Origin: an uncultured Roseburia sp.
GTDB lineage: Bacteria; Bacillota; Clostridia; Lachnospirales; Lachnospiraceae
Direction of reading: 5' to 3'
NCBI GenBank assembly: GCA_934292805.1
Contig: CAKQXQ010000008.1
Coordinates: forward strand, 1-64,000
DNA: 64,000 nucleotides
Position 1 is the first letter of the stretch. The number at the start of each line of letters is the position of its first letter. Shown one piece after another: positions 1 to 7,862 of the stretch. Position numbers and translations under genes: made by a program. The notes below the pieces were generated by a model that was given only the letters and a program-made list of their open reading frames with translations, did not search any database and had not been told where the DNA came from.

Positions 1-24
1 AAATAAGATTAGTGAGGTGGTCTA

Positions 25-255
25 ATGAAAGAATTAGTTGAAGTAATTGCCAAATCACTAGTTGATTACCCGGACGAGGTTACAGTAACTGAAACTGAGA
101 ACGAAAAAGCGATCGTATTAACACTGTGTGTTGCACAGTCTGATATGGGCAAGGTAATCGGCAAACAGGGCAGAATTGCCAAAGCAATCCGTGCAGTTGT
201 GAAGGCAGCAGCCTCAAAAGTAGAAAAGAAAGTTATTGTTGAGATTATGCAGTAA
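25..255 (+). CDS. khpA: KhpA, KH-domain RNA-binding protein
   Basis: This 76-residue protein is one small KH domain. The GxxG RNA-binding loop is visible in VIGKQGRIAKAI, at about residues 43-54. The family (YlqC/KhpA) binds RNA in the cytoplasm, usually as a partner of KhpB, and affects cell division and envelope genes in Firmicutes. The gene conventionally lies between rpsP and rimM, and rimM follows here; rpsP would be just off the left edge. A GAGGTGG ribosome binding site precedes the ATG. A hairpin terminator separates it from rimM, so rimM expression may be attenuated relative to the upstream genes. Confidence 0.93.
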   Translation: MKELVEVIAKSLVDYPDEVTVTETENEKAIVLTLCVAQSDMGKVIGKQGRIAKAIRAVVKAAASKVEKKVIVEIMQ

Positions 256-263
256 CATTGTGG

Positions 264-294
264 GCTATCCCAGTTTAGCTGGGGTAGCTTTTTT
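264..294 (+). terminator. intrinsic terminator/attenuator between khpA and rimM
   Basis: The arms GCTATCCCAG (264-273) and CTGGGGTAGC (279-288) form a 10-bp stem with one G-T pair and a 5-nt loop. Six T residues follow. It lies inside what is normally one operon (rpsP-khpA-rimM-trmD-rplS), so it probably reduces rather than abolishes transcription of rimM-trmD. Confidence 0.8.
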
Positions 295-331
295 CTTATA
301 ACATATAGAGAAGAAATGAAAGGAAGAACCT

Positions 332-853
332 ATGGAAGATTTGTTACAGGTAGGCGTGATAACAAGCACACATGGTGTCAGAGGGGAAGTGAAAGTTTTC
401 CCGACGACGGACGATCCGGCCAGATTCAAAAAGCTGAAAAATGTAGTGCTGGATACCGGGAAAGAAATGATCGATCTTGAAGTCGCCGGTGTTAAATTTT
501 TCAAAAACATGGTCATTGTGAAGTTCAAAGGCATTGATAATATCAATGATGTAGAAAAATATCGCCAGAAAAGTCTTTATGTAACCAGAGAAAATGCGGT
601 GAAATTAAAGAAAAATGAATATTTTATTGCAGATCTTATCGGACTTGCTGCAAAGTCGGATGAGGGGGAAGATCTGGGAATCTTAAGTGATGTACTTCAG
701 ACCGGAGCAAATGATGTATATGTACTCAGCAAAGAAGGCAGCGATGATATTTTACTTCCGGCGATCAGGGAATGCGTAAAAGAAGTAGATCTGGACAATG
801 GGGAGATAACAGTTCATTTATTGCCGGGACTTCGTGAACTGAACGAAAAATAG
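332..853 (+). CDS. rimM: ribosome maturation factor RimM
   Basis: The 173-residue product has the family's normal length. It starts with LLQVGVITSTHGVRGEVKVF, the N-terminal RimM beta-barrel signature, and ends with a PRC-barrel half containing ANDVYVL and ILLPAIRECV. RimM binds ribosomal protein S19 and assists maturation of the 30S head and 16S rRNA processing. It lies directly upstream of trmD with a 24-nt gap, the standard arrangement. A GAAAGGAAG ribosome binding site precedes the ATG. Confidence 0.95.
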   Translation: MEDLLQVGVITSTHGVRGEVKVFPTTDDPARFKKLKNVVLDTGKEMIDLEVAGVKFFKNMVIVKFKGIDNINDVEKYRQKSLYVTRENAVKLKKNEYFIADLIGLAAKSDEGEDLGILSDVLQTGANDVYVLSKEGSDDILLPAIRECVKEVDLDNGEITVHLLPGLRELNEK

Positions 854-877
854 TAAGAAAGTCAGGAGCTCATAGAG

Positions 878-2323
878 ATGAATTTTCATATCTTAACTTT
901 ATTCCCGGATATGGTGCTGCAGGGACTGAATACCAGTATTATCGGAAAAGCAGCAGAAAAACAATTATTGTCGATCGAGGCAGTAAATATCAGGGATTAT
1001 ACAACGAATAAACATGGAAAAGTAGATGATTATCCATATGGAGGCGGTGCTGGAATGTTGATGCAGGCACAGCCTGTGTATGATGCCTGGAAATCTGTAG
1101 CAGACCGTATTACTTCAGAAAAAGATGGGGTGAAAAAACGTATCAGAACGATATATGTGACACCTCAGGGTCCGACTTTTACACAGACAATGGCGAAAGA
1201 ACTTGCAAAAGAAGAAGACCTGATTTTTCTCTGTGGCCATTATGAAGGAATTGATGAGCGTGTTCTGGAAGAGGTAGTGACAGATTATGTTTCCATTGGT
1301 GACTATGTTCTTACCGGCGGAGAGCTTCCGGCAATGGTAATGATCGACGCGATTTCCCGTATGGTGCCCGGAGTTTTAAATAATGAGGTATCCGGCGTGA
1401 CGGAATCTTTTGAGGGATACCTGTTAGAATATCCGCAGTATAGCCGCCCAGAGAAGTGGAAAGAGAAAAAAGTTCCGGAGGTTTTATTAAGCGGTAATCA
1501 GAAGAAAATCAGAGAATGGCGCAAGGAAAATGCGATATTACGCACGAAACAACGCAGACCGGATATGTATGAGGAATACATGCGTCTGCAGGGCTGCCTT
1601 TTGCAGCTGAAAAAGAATAAACTACTTCTTATTGATATGATAGAATTAATTGAACGTGGACAGGCTGTCCTGATCAAAGAAGAGGGAGCCAATATCTGTC
1701 TGAGGGACAAAGAGAGCGGAATTTATTTTCTTACGGCGGTCAATCCGAAAGAAGGAGAGAGGTTGCTGGCTCTTATTCCAAATGAACCATCAGTTACTGC
1801 TGTAGTACATCAGGATTTCTTATGCAGCCTGGCAAAAGAATATTTGCAGTCAGAAAACGTGTTAAGCTGTTATCAGGCAGTCTATACCAGAAGAGAAAAG
1901 CTGCCGGTTACCGGTCTCTATCGGCTGGATCAGGAAGAGCAGGATACAATGCCGAAAATCTGCAGACTGACGGAAGAATATGCAAAAGAAGTATTTAAGC
2001 ATTACACAATGGCAGAAAATATCGAGTATATCTATGACAGGATAGAAAAAGGCTGGCTTTACGGAGCATTTGTGGAAGAAAAACTGGCGGGATTTATCGG
2101 CATGCATAAAGAAGGCGGCATTGGAATGTTAGAAGTATTGCCGCAGTTCCGTGGACGTGGGATCGCAAAGGCGTTAGAGACATATATGATAAATCTTCTG
2201 GTAGAGCAGGGGCTTACTCCATATGGACAGATTGTAGTTGATAATCAGATTTCGGAAAAGCTGCAGGAATCACTTGGCTTATATTTATCGAAAACACCTG
2301 TTTACTGGGTGGGAAATGTGTAA
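878..2323 (+). CDS. trmD: TrmD tRNA (m1G37) methyltransferase fused to a GNAT acetyltransferase domain
   Basis: Residues 1 to about 237 are a complete TrmD. The SPOUT-knot AdoMet site shows as LCGHYEGIDERV (about 119-130) and SIGDYVLTGGE (139-149). TrmD methylates G37 of tRNA and prevents +1 frameshifting. The reading frame continues without a stop through a short linker into about 240 further residues. These contain a GNAT acetyl-CoA motif, QFRGRGIAKAL, and resemble the stand-alone FR47-like acetyltransferases of Clostridia. The second module would begin naturally at Met254 (base 1637), but I see no ribosome binding site there, so one 481-residue polypeptide is likely. The acetyl acceptor is unknown. 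Confidence 0.92.
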   Translation: MNFHILTLFPDMVLQGLNTSIIGKAAEKQLLSIEAVNIRDYTTNKHGKVDDYPYGGGAGMLMQAQPVYDAWKSVADRITSEKDGVKKRIRTIYVTPQGPTFTQTMAKELAKEEDLIFLCGHYEGIDERVLEEVVTDYVSIGDYVLTGGELPAMVMIDAISRMVPGVLNNEVSGVTESFEGYLLEYPQYSRPEKWKEKKVPEVLLSGNQKKIREWRKENAILRTKQRRPDMYEEYMRLQGCLLQLKKNKLLLIDMIELIERGQAVLIKEEGANICLRDKESGIYFLTAVNPKEGERLLALIPNEPSVTAVVHQDFLCSLAKEYLQSENVLSCYQAVYTRREKLPVTGLYRLDQEEQDTMPKICRLTEEYAKEVFKHYTMAENIEYIYDRIEKGWLYGAFVEEKLAGFIGMHKEGGIGMLEVLPQFRGRGIAKALETYMINLLVEQGLTPYGQIVVDNQISEKLQESLGLYLSKTPVYWVGNV

Positions 2324-2330
2324 AAATGCC

Positions 2331-2359
2331 TTGACATTATATACTCAACATGGTAAAAT
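2331..2359 (+). promoter_or_regulatory. sigma-A type promoter of rplS
   Basis: TTGACA (2331-2336) and TAAAAT (2354-2359) are separated by exactly 17 nt. The promoter lies just after the trmD fusion gene, so rplS can be expressed independently of the upstream operon. Confidence 0.8.
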
Positions 2360-2365
2360 AAATGA

Positions 2366-2430
2366 GTTGTGAATAAACGAGATGGTCCTCTGTTACGAAT
2401 AGGCGTATTAAGAACATCCAAATAATAGGA
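2366..2430 (+). ncRNA. possible L19 leader (5' UTR of rplS)
   Basis: A transcribed leader of about 75 nt lies between the rplS promoter and its AGGAGG ribosome binding site. Firmicutes often carry an autoregulatory L19 leader RNA at this position. I assign it by position and cannot confirm the consensus fold by eye. Confidence 0.35.
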
Positions 2431-2439
2431 GGTCACAAA

Positions 2440-2793
2440 ATGAACGCAAATGAAATTATTAAGAGCATTGAAGCAGAACAGTTAAAAGCTGAAGTACCAG
2501 AATTCCGTGTTGGTGATACTGTAAAAGTTTACGGTAAAATCAAAGAGGGAAACCGTGAAAGAATTCAGATCTTCGAAGGTGTTGTAATTAAGAGACAGGG
2601 TGGAAGCAACCGTGAGACATTCACAGTTAGAAAATTATCTAACGGATGTGGCGTTGAGAAAACCTGGCCATTACATTCTCCAAACGTTGAGAAAGTAGAA
2701 GTTGTTCGTGCTGGTAAAGTAAGAAGAGCTAAATTATTCTACTTAAGAGACCGTGTTGGTAAGAAAGCAAAAGTTAAAGAATTAGTAAAATAG
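2440..2793 (+). CDS. rplS: 50S ribosomal protein L19
   Basis: The 117-residue product has the typical length. Its L19 signatures are FRVGDTVKVYGKIKEGNRER, the FEGVVIKRQGGSNRETFTVR region, and the basic C-terminus with KLFYLRDRVGKKAKVKE. L19 sits at the 30S-50S interface of the ribosome. A perfect AGGAGG precedes the ATG. The gene has its own promoter and leader upstream and a strong terminator downstream, so it can be a single-gene transcript as well as the tail of the rimM-trmD operon. Confidence 0.98.
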   Translation: MNANEIIKSIEAEQLKAEVPEFRVGDTVKVYGKIKEGNRERIQIFEGVVIKRQGGSNRETFTVRKLSNGCGVEKTWPLHSPNVEKVEVVRAGKVRRAKLFYLRDRVGKKAKVKELVK

Positions 2794-2808
2794 TTCAATG
2801 CATGCGGG

Positions 2809-2849
2809 AGCTGTAAAAGAAGCGAGAGTTTCTTTTACAGCTTTTTTTT
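2809..2849 (+). terminator. intrinsic terminator after rplS
   Basis: Perfect 13-bp arms, AGCTGTAAAAGAA (2809-2821) and its complement (2830-2842), enclose an 8-nt loop and run into eight T residues. Confidence 0.93.
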
Positions 2850-3137
2850 CTGAAATAGTACTGTACAAAATATATAAAAAATTAAATAAAAAATTGTGCA
2901 AAAGTGACGTTGCAAAAGTACCGGGGGGGGGGTAAACTACAGATGGAATTTAGAGATGAAATCAATTCATATACCACAGAAAGAGACCGTTTCAATAGCG
3001 GTCTTTTTCTTATGCCTAAAAGCGACAATCGATGTTGTTTTACATCTATTCCGAATGATCACGTAAATATTTTTTGGAATTGCAGCGATAAGTTTGTTGC
3101 TGATTTCAATTTTTCTGATAAGATATAAGAGAGAAAA
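2850..3137. other. intergenic region with a G10 homopolymer and a weak hairpin
   Basis: This stretch lies between the rplS terminator and the sortase region. It holds a run of ten G residues (2923-2932). It also has a small terminator-like hairpin: AGACCG (2984-2989) pairs with CGGTCT (2999-3004), followed by five T residues. An open frame spans the G-run but has no coding character, so I do not call a gene. Confidence 0.5.
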
Positions 3138-3227
3138 ATGTCTGCAGGAAAGTGTATCAATAGAATTGAACAAAGAATGCAAATTTTGCAGCAGACAATC
3201 CTTGATTATTTTTACGAGGAGCAGTAA
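3138..3227 (+). CDS. possible 29-residue small protein upstream of the sortase gene
   Basis: A short open frame begins MSAGKCINRIEQRMQILQQT and ends three bases before the sortase start. It is mostly helical in character and contains IEQRMQILQQTILDY, which loosely recalls the Spo0E-like aspartyl-phosphatase helix. It is shorter than that family, and the upstream AGAGAG is a weak ribosome binding site. It may be a remnant or a translationally coupled leader; I would not assign a function. Confidence 0.25.
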   Translation: MSAGKCINRIEQRMQILQQTILDYFYEEQ

Positions 3228-3230
3228 TGA

Positions 3231-4091
3231 ATGAGCACATTAAGAGAAAAAAGAAAGAAAGAAAAAAGAGCAAAGATCGGAAGAATGACGACAGACTGGA
3301 CAGTAGTTGGCATACTTATGGCAGTAGCAGTCTGCTGTATCGGATATCTGGTCTGGCATAATTACAGTATCCATGTGCAGGAACTGGAATACGAGAGAAT
3401 GCGCGAGCAGGAAGAAGCTGTGTCAGAAGAAACAGAGATGCCCGAACAGGTAACAGAGACAGAGGAAGCAGAAAGCACGGAGGATGAAAAGATATATTGT
3501 GAACCGGTCTACGATTTTGAAGAACTGGAAGCAGAAAATGAAGATATCTATGCATGGATCGTTGTGCCGGGAACGCTGGTAGATTATCCGGTTCTGCAGT
3601 CGGAGACAGATAACTATTATCTGGACTATAATATCGATCACACAAAAGGATACCCGGGCTGTATTTATACGAACAGCTGCAATCAGAAAGATTTTTCGGA
3701 TTACATCACTGTTTTATATGGACATAATATGAAAAAGGGAACCATGTTCGGAAGCCTGCACCGTTTTGAGGATGAAAACTTCTTTGCGGAGCATGATAAA
3801 ATCTATGTATACACAAAGGACAGACGCCTTACTTATACGATCCGCGAGTCTGTGAAATTTTCCGATGTTTATATTCCGGCAGAATATCCTGTGAATGAAC
3901 TGGCGGGAAGGGATGCTTTTTTGGGTGATCTTGAAAAATATATGGACAATCGTGCATCGCATAGCAGAGAAGGAGTGAGCACAGGGGATTCGGACAAGAT
4001 CATTACACTTTCTACCTGTGTGAATGGTGAGAGAAACAGGCGTTATGTGGTTATCGGTGTGCTGACAGAAGAAGCCTATTATTGCGAATAG
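3231..4091 (+). CDS. class B sortase
   Basis: The 286-residue product has a basic N-terminus, one membrane segment (about residues 24-42), an acidic Glu/Thr-rich stalk (about 55-90) and an extracytoplasmic sortase domain. The catalytic His165 is in TVLYGHNMKKGTMFGSL. Cys263 is in ITLSTCVNGERNRRY, and the catalytic Arg lies a few residues later. The long spacing and YAWI..PGT..DYPV start are typical of class B. Sortases join surface proteins to peptidoglycan; no substrate with a sorting signal is seen nearby. The next gene is signal peptidase, consistent with a surface-protein maturation block. Confidence 0.92.
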   Translation: MSTLREKRKKEKRAKIGRMTTDWTVVGILMAVAVCCIGYLVWHNYSIHVQELEYERMREQEEAVSEETEMPEQVTETEEAESTEDEKIYCEPVYDFEELEAENEDIYAWIVVPGTLVDYPVLQSETDNYYLDYNIDHTKGYPGCIYTNSCNQKDFSDYITVLYGHNMKKGTMFGSLHRFEDENFFAEHDKIYVYTKDRRLTYTIRESVKFSDVYIPAEYPVNELAGRDAFLGDLEKYMDNRASHSREGVSTGDSDKIITLSTCVNGERNRRYVVIGVLTEEAYYCE

Positions 4092-4173
4092 GTAAACTTT
4101 GTGGTAATCTATAAGCTGATACGAAAAAAAGGCATACCGGCAGGAATATCCATAGATAAGAGAGGATTCTGGA

Positions 4174-4755
4174 GTGAGAAGACGTAAAAGCGGACTGAAT
4201 TTTAGCAGAAGAAAGAAAAAGATAAATATGTCAATTGTAAAAGAGGTGATAAGCTGGGTGGCAGAAATTGCCATCACGCTTGTGATCGCATTTACCTTTG
4301 TTTATTTTGTCGGACTGAGAACAAGTGTTATTGGTCAGTCAATGGCAGATACGTTGTCAAACGGAGATCAGATACTCGTCAATCGTTTTATTTATAAAGT
4401 GACAGATCCAAAACCAAACGACCTGATCGTATTTTTACCGAATGGTAATGAAAAATCCCACTATTATGTAAAGCGCGTGATTGCTGTTCCGGGGGATACG
4501 GTACAGATCAAGAGTGGTGCAGTCTATGTGAACGGTGAGTTGTTTGAGGAAGAAGTAGACGTATCTGCAATGGAAGAAGCAGGGCTTGCAGCAGATGAGA
4601 TCAAGCTGGAAGAGGATGAATACTTTGTTCTGGGAGATAACCGTAACAATAGTGAAGACAGCCGATATGCCAATATTGGAAATGTAAAAAAAGAATATAT
4701 GATAGGCAAGGCCTGGTTTGTTGTGTCTCCATTTAAGAAATTTGGATTTCTATAA
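4174..4755 (+). CDS. lepB: signal peptidase I
   Basis: The 193-residue product starts at GTG with AGAGAGG about 8 nt upstream. A strongly basic N-terminus precedes one membrane anchor (about residues 28-47). The catalytic serine is Ser56 in VIGQSMADTL, and the general-base lysine is Lys100 in YYVKRVIAVPGD. GDNRNNSEDSRY is the conserved box E. The enzyme removes signal peptides from secreted proteins on the outer face of the membrane. It follows the class B sortase by about 80 nt. Confidence 0.95.
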   Translation: MRRRKSGLNFSRRKKKINMSIVKEVISWVAEIAITLVIAFTFVYFVGLRTSVIGQSMADTLSNGDQILVNRFIYKVTDPKPNDLIVFLPNGNEKSHYYVKRVIAVPGDTVQIKSGAVYVNGELFEEEVDVSAMEEAGLAADEIKLEEDEYFVLGDNRNNSEDSRYANIGNVKKEYMIGKAWFVVSPFKKFGFL

Positions 4756-4818
4756 GGATTCAGGTGGAAGAGAAGAGGCATTACAAGAAGGAATAAAAAG
4801 AAAGAATGAGGTTATAAT

Positions 4819-5667
4819 ATGCAGTTTCAGTGGTACCCTGGTCATATGACCAAGGCAAAACGTCAGATGCAGGAAGATATAAAGCTGATCGATCTTGTGA
4901 TCGAACTTGTGGATGCGAGGATTCCGCTAAGCAGCCGCAATCCGGATATTGACGAGCTTGGCAAGAATAAAGCAAGATTAATTATTATGAATAAATCAGA
5001 TCTGTCTGATGAAGAACAGAACAAGGAGTGGGCAGCTTATTTCAAAAAAATGGGCTACTATGTTGTGGGACTTGATGCACGTACCAAAAACGGCATGAAG
5101 ACAGTGACAAATGTTGTAATGGAAGCATGTAAGGAGAAGATTGAACGTGACAGAAGACGTGGTATCGTAAATCGTCCGGTAAGAGCTATGGTAGTTGGAA
5201 TTCCAAATGTCGGAAAGTCAACATTTATCAATTCCTATGCCGGAAAAGCATGCGCCAAGACCGGAAATAAACCGGGTGTGACAAAGGGAAAACAGTGGAT
5301 CCGTCTGAATAAGAATATCGAACTTCTGGATACACCGGGAATTCTGTGGCCAAAATTCGAAGATCAGATGGTAGGACTCCGCCTGGCTTTGATCGGAGCG
5401 ATCAAAGACGAAATTTTAAATATTGATGAACTTTCTCTGGAACTGATCAAAGTCCTGACGAAGGACTATGCCGGAATCCTTAAGGAACGCTATGAAGTGG
5501 AAGAGGAAAAGGAGCCGGTACAGGTATTGGAGCAGATCGCAGAAAAAAGAAAATGTATTTCCAAAGGGAATGAGCTTGACTACAGCAAGGCAGCAGCACT
5601 TCTGATCGATGAATTCCGCAGCGGAAAGCTGGGTAAGATCACTTTGGAACGACCATCACAGGAATAG
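4819..5667 (+). CDS. rbgA: ribosome biogenesis GTPase RbgA (YlqF)
   Basis: This 282-residue protein is a circularly permuted GTPase. The G4 motif MNKSD (about residue 57) comes before G1 GIPNVGKST (about 130) and G3 DTPG (about 175). The N-terminal FQWYPGHMTKAKRQM is an RbgA hallmark. RbgA acts late in assembly of the 50S subunit in Gram-positive bacteria. The gene sits between lepB and rnhB, an order common in Firmicutes, and its end lies 13 nt before the probable rnhB start. Confidence 0.95.
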   Translation: MQFQWYPGHMTKAKRQMQEDIKLIDLVIELVDARIPLSSRNPDIDELGKNKARLIIMNKSDLSDEEQNKEWAAYFKKMGYYVVGLDARTKNGMKTVTNVVMEACKEKIERDRRRGIVNRPVRAMVVGIPNVGKSTFINSYAGKACAKTGNKPGVTKGKQWIRLNKNIELLDTPGILWPKFEDQMVGLRLALIGAIKDEILNIDELSLELIKVLTKDYAGILKERYEVEEEKEPVQVLEQIAEKRKCISKGNELDYSKAAALLIDEFRSGKLGKITLERPSQE

Positions 5668-5680
5668 AGCAGGAACGAGA

Positions 5681-6442
5681 ATGGAAGAGAAGAAGATCGG
5701 TGAGATTAAAGAGGAACTTAAGAAGACAGCAGATGAAAAGCTGGATGCCTTTATAGAATGCTATGGCACAGACAGCCGCCAGGGCGTTGTAAAGCTTGTA
5801 GAACAGGCAGAAAAACGTCTTGATAAGTTAAAACAGGAAAAAATCCGCATAGAAAATCTGAAAAAATATGAAAAAGAATATGCAAAATGCGGTTACATCT
5901 GTGGAATAGATGAGGTAGGGCGTGGACCATTAGCAGGACCGGTAGTGGCAGGAGCGGTGATCCTTCCGGCAGACTGCGATATTTTATATATCAATGATTC
6001 TAAGAAGCTTACAGCAGCAAAGAGGGAAGAACTCTATGATGTGATCATGGAAAAAGCAGTTGCGGTCGGCATTGGAATGGCAAGCCCAAAAAGGATCGAT
6101 GAGATCAATATTTTACAGGCTACATACGAGGCAATGAGGGAAGCGATCAGCAGGCTTTCCGTAAAACCGGATATTTTATTAAATGATGCAGTTACGATCC
6201 CGGGTGTGGATATCAGACAGGTACCGATCATCAAGGGAGATGCCAAGAGTATTTCTATCGGTGCGGCAAGTATTATTGCGAAGGTAACAAGAGATCGTAT
6301 GATGGAAGAATATGACAGGATTTTCCCTGAATATGGTTTTGCTTCGAACAAGGGTTATGGTTCCGCTGAGCATATTAAGGCATTGAAAGAAGTCGGTCCG
6401 TCTGAGATCCATCGGGCAAGTTTTATAAAGAATTTTGTGTAA
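5681..6442 (+). CDS. rnhB: ribonuclease HII
   Basis: I place the start at 5681 (MEEKKIGEIKEELKK), preceded by AGGAACGAG; a longer frame would overlap the end of rbgA. The product is then 253 residues. An alpha-helical N-terminal extension of about 70 residues precedes the catalytic domain. That domain has CGIDEVGRGPLAGPVVAGA (the D-E-G motif), NDSKKL, and KGDAKSISIGAASIIAKVTR. RNase HII removes single ribonucleotides and RNA primers from DNA. The extended N-terminus occurs in Bacillus-type enzymes. Confidence 0.95.
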   Translation: MEEKKIGEIKEELKKTADEKLDAFIECYGTDSRQGVVKLVEQAEKRLDKLKQEKIRIENLKKYEKEYAKCGYICGIDEVGRGPLAGPVVAGAVILPADCDILYINDSKKLTAAKREELYDVIMEKAVAVGIGMASPKRIDEINILQATYEAMREAISRLSVKPDILLNDAVTIPGVDIRQVPIIKGDAKSISIGAASIIAKVTRDRMMEEYDRIFPEYGFASNKGYGSAEHIKALKEVGPSEIHRASFIKNFV

Positions 6443-6472
6443 AAAGTTTCCGGGAAAGAGAATTATTTCAGG

Positions 6473-6868
6473 ATGACGGAAACTGTCTGGAAAGCAAACA
6501 GAGGGACGCGTATCAATAAAAGAAAAATAGGTACAGCTTATGAAAAGCTGGCAGGAGAATATTTAAAGCAGCAGGGATATGAGATTATTGAGTATAATTT
6601 CAGATGCCGGCTGGGTGAAATCGATATTATCGCAAGAGACGGACAGTATCTGGTCTTTCTGGAGGTAAAGTACCGTGCCGGAAATGGGACTGGCAATCCG
6701 TTGGAGGCGGTGAATAAGGCAAAGCAGCGGACAATCTCTAAAGTCGCATTATATTACTGTGTGACGCATGGATATGGAGAAATGACACCATGCAGATTTG
6801 ATGTAGCTGCAATTTTGGGAGATAAGATCAAAGTTGTAAAAAATGCGTTTGATTATCAGGGAAGATAG
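6473..6868 (+). CDS. YraN/UPF0102 family nuclease-like protein
   Basis: The 131-residue protein carries the UPF0102 signature. GTAYEKLAGEYLKQQGYEII precedes GEIDIIARDGQYLVFLEVKYR, which matches the PD-(D/E)XK-type D...E.K arrangement. The family is widely conserved next to rnhB, as here, and some members have Holliday-junction-type nuclease activity, but no firm role is agreed. The ribosome binding site is weak (AGG immediately before the ATG). Confidence 0.9.
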   Translation: MTETVWKANRGTRINKRKIGTAYEKLAGEYLKQQGYEIIEYNFRCRLGEIDIIARDGQYLVFLEVKYRAGNGTGNPLEAVNKAKQRTISKVALYYCVTHGYGEMTPCRFDVAAILGDKIKVVKNAFDYQGR

Positions 6869-6929
6869 GTCAGACAGGAGAGGGAGGATCACAGCGTGGA
6901 AAGATCCGTTGTGACAGCATGAAAAGCAG

Positions 6930-7811
6930 ATGGAACCAAGAATCTGGAAAAGAAAAAACACAACAAACGTACCGGTAGAGGAGGTACATCTGATAGAGAA
7001 CGATATAGAAATTCCGCTTTTGCATTTTCCTCTTCTTAAAGAAACCGGAATTGTAAAAGAGGCTTTTACCACACGCCTTGGAGGTGTGAGTGAAGGCATC
7101 TTTTCTGAGCTTAACTTAAGCTTTACCAGAGGAGACAGACGGGAGGCGGTGGAAGAAAACTATCGCAGATTATCCAAAGCACTGGATGTCCCATATGGAA
7201 ATTTTGTGTTTTCAGATCAGACACATACAACCAATGTACGAAGAGTATACGAAAAAGACGCCGGGAATGGAATTACAAGGGAAAGGGAATTTTGTGATGT
7301 GGATGGACTGATCACGAATGTACCGGGACTGGTTCTTGCTACATTTTATGCAGACTGTGTTCCACTTTATTTTGTGGATCCCATACACTGTGCGATCGGA
7401 CTTTCCCATTCCGGCTGGCGTGGAACGGTTAACAGGATGGGACAGGTGACAATTCAGGCAATGTATAAGGAATTCGGTACAGAACCGGAAGATTTGCGGT
7501 GTGCGATCGGACCATCCATCTGTCAGGACTGTTACGAGGTGAGTGCTGATGTGGCAGAAGCTTTTGAGAAAGCATTTCCGGGGCACAGGGATGAAATCCT
7601 CATTGATAAAGGAAATGGCAAGTACCAGCTTAATCTGCACCGGGCAAATGAAATTGTATTGCTTGATGCAGGAGTACAACAGGAACATCTGGAAGTTACG
7701 GATATCTGTACCTGTTGTAATCCAAACTTACTTTTTTCACATCGGGCAAGTCATGGGAAAAGAGGGAATCTTGGTGCATTTATGTGTCTGAAGCAGGATG
7801 CATCCATGTGA
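6930..7811 (+). CDS. pgeF: PgeF/YlmD family multicopper-oxidase-fold purine nucleosidase (laccase-domain protein)
   Basis: The 293-residue product shows the Cu-oxidase_4 family pattern. It has FTTRLGGVSEGIFSELNLSF, ADCVPLYFVDP, LSHSGWRGTVNRM, and a C-terminal CTCCNPNLLFSHRASHGKRG with the metal-ligand Cys/His residues. Members salvage or cleave purine nucleosides, and in E. coli the relative correct misincorporated cell-wall precursors. The start is uncertain because no clear ribosome binding site precedes 6930. Confidence 0.9.
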   Translation: MEPRIWKRKNTTNVPVEEVHLIENDIEIPLLHFPLLKETGIVKEAFTTRLGGVSEGIFSELNLSFTRGDRREAVEENYRRLSKALDVPYGNFVFSDQTHTTNVRRVYEKDAGNGITREREFCDVDGLITNVPGLVLATFYADCVPLYFVDPIHCAIGLSHSGWRGTVNRMGQVTIQAMYKEFGTEPEDLRCAIGPSICQDCYEVSADVAEAFEKAFPGHRDEILIDKGNGKYQLNLHRANEIVLLDAGVQQEHLEVTDICTCCNPNLLFSHRASHGKRGNLGAFMCLKQDASM

Positions 7812-7862
7812 TACCTATAAAAAGAATAAAAAATACAGATACAACAGAAAAGGAGCAGCATC

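Noticed and set aside
2904..3128. Open frame of about 75 codons across the G10 run
   Set aside because: No ribosome binding site, no domain, and a terminator-like hairpin inside it. It looks like chance.
5609..5680. Longer N-terminus of RNase HII
   Set aside because: It would overlap the end of rbgA in another frame and has no ribosome binding site; 5681 has AGGAACGAG upstream.
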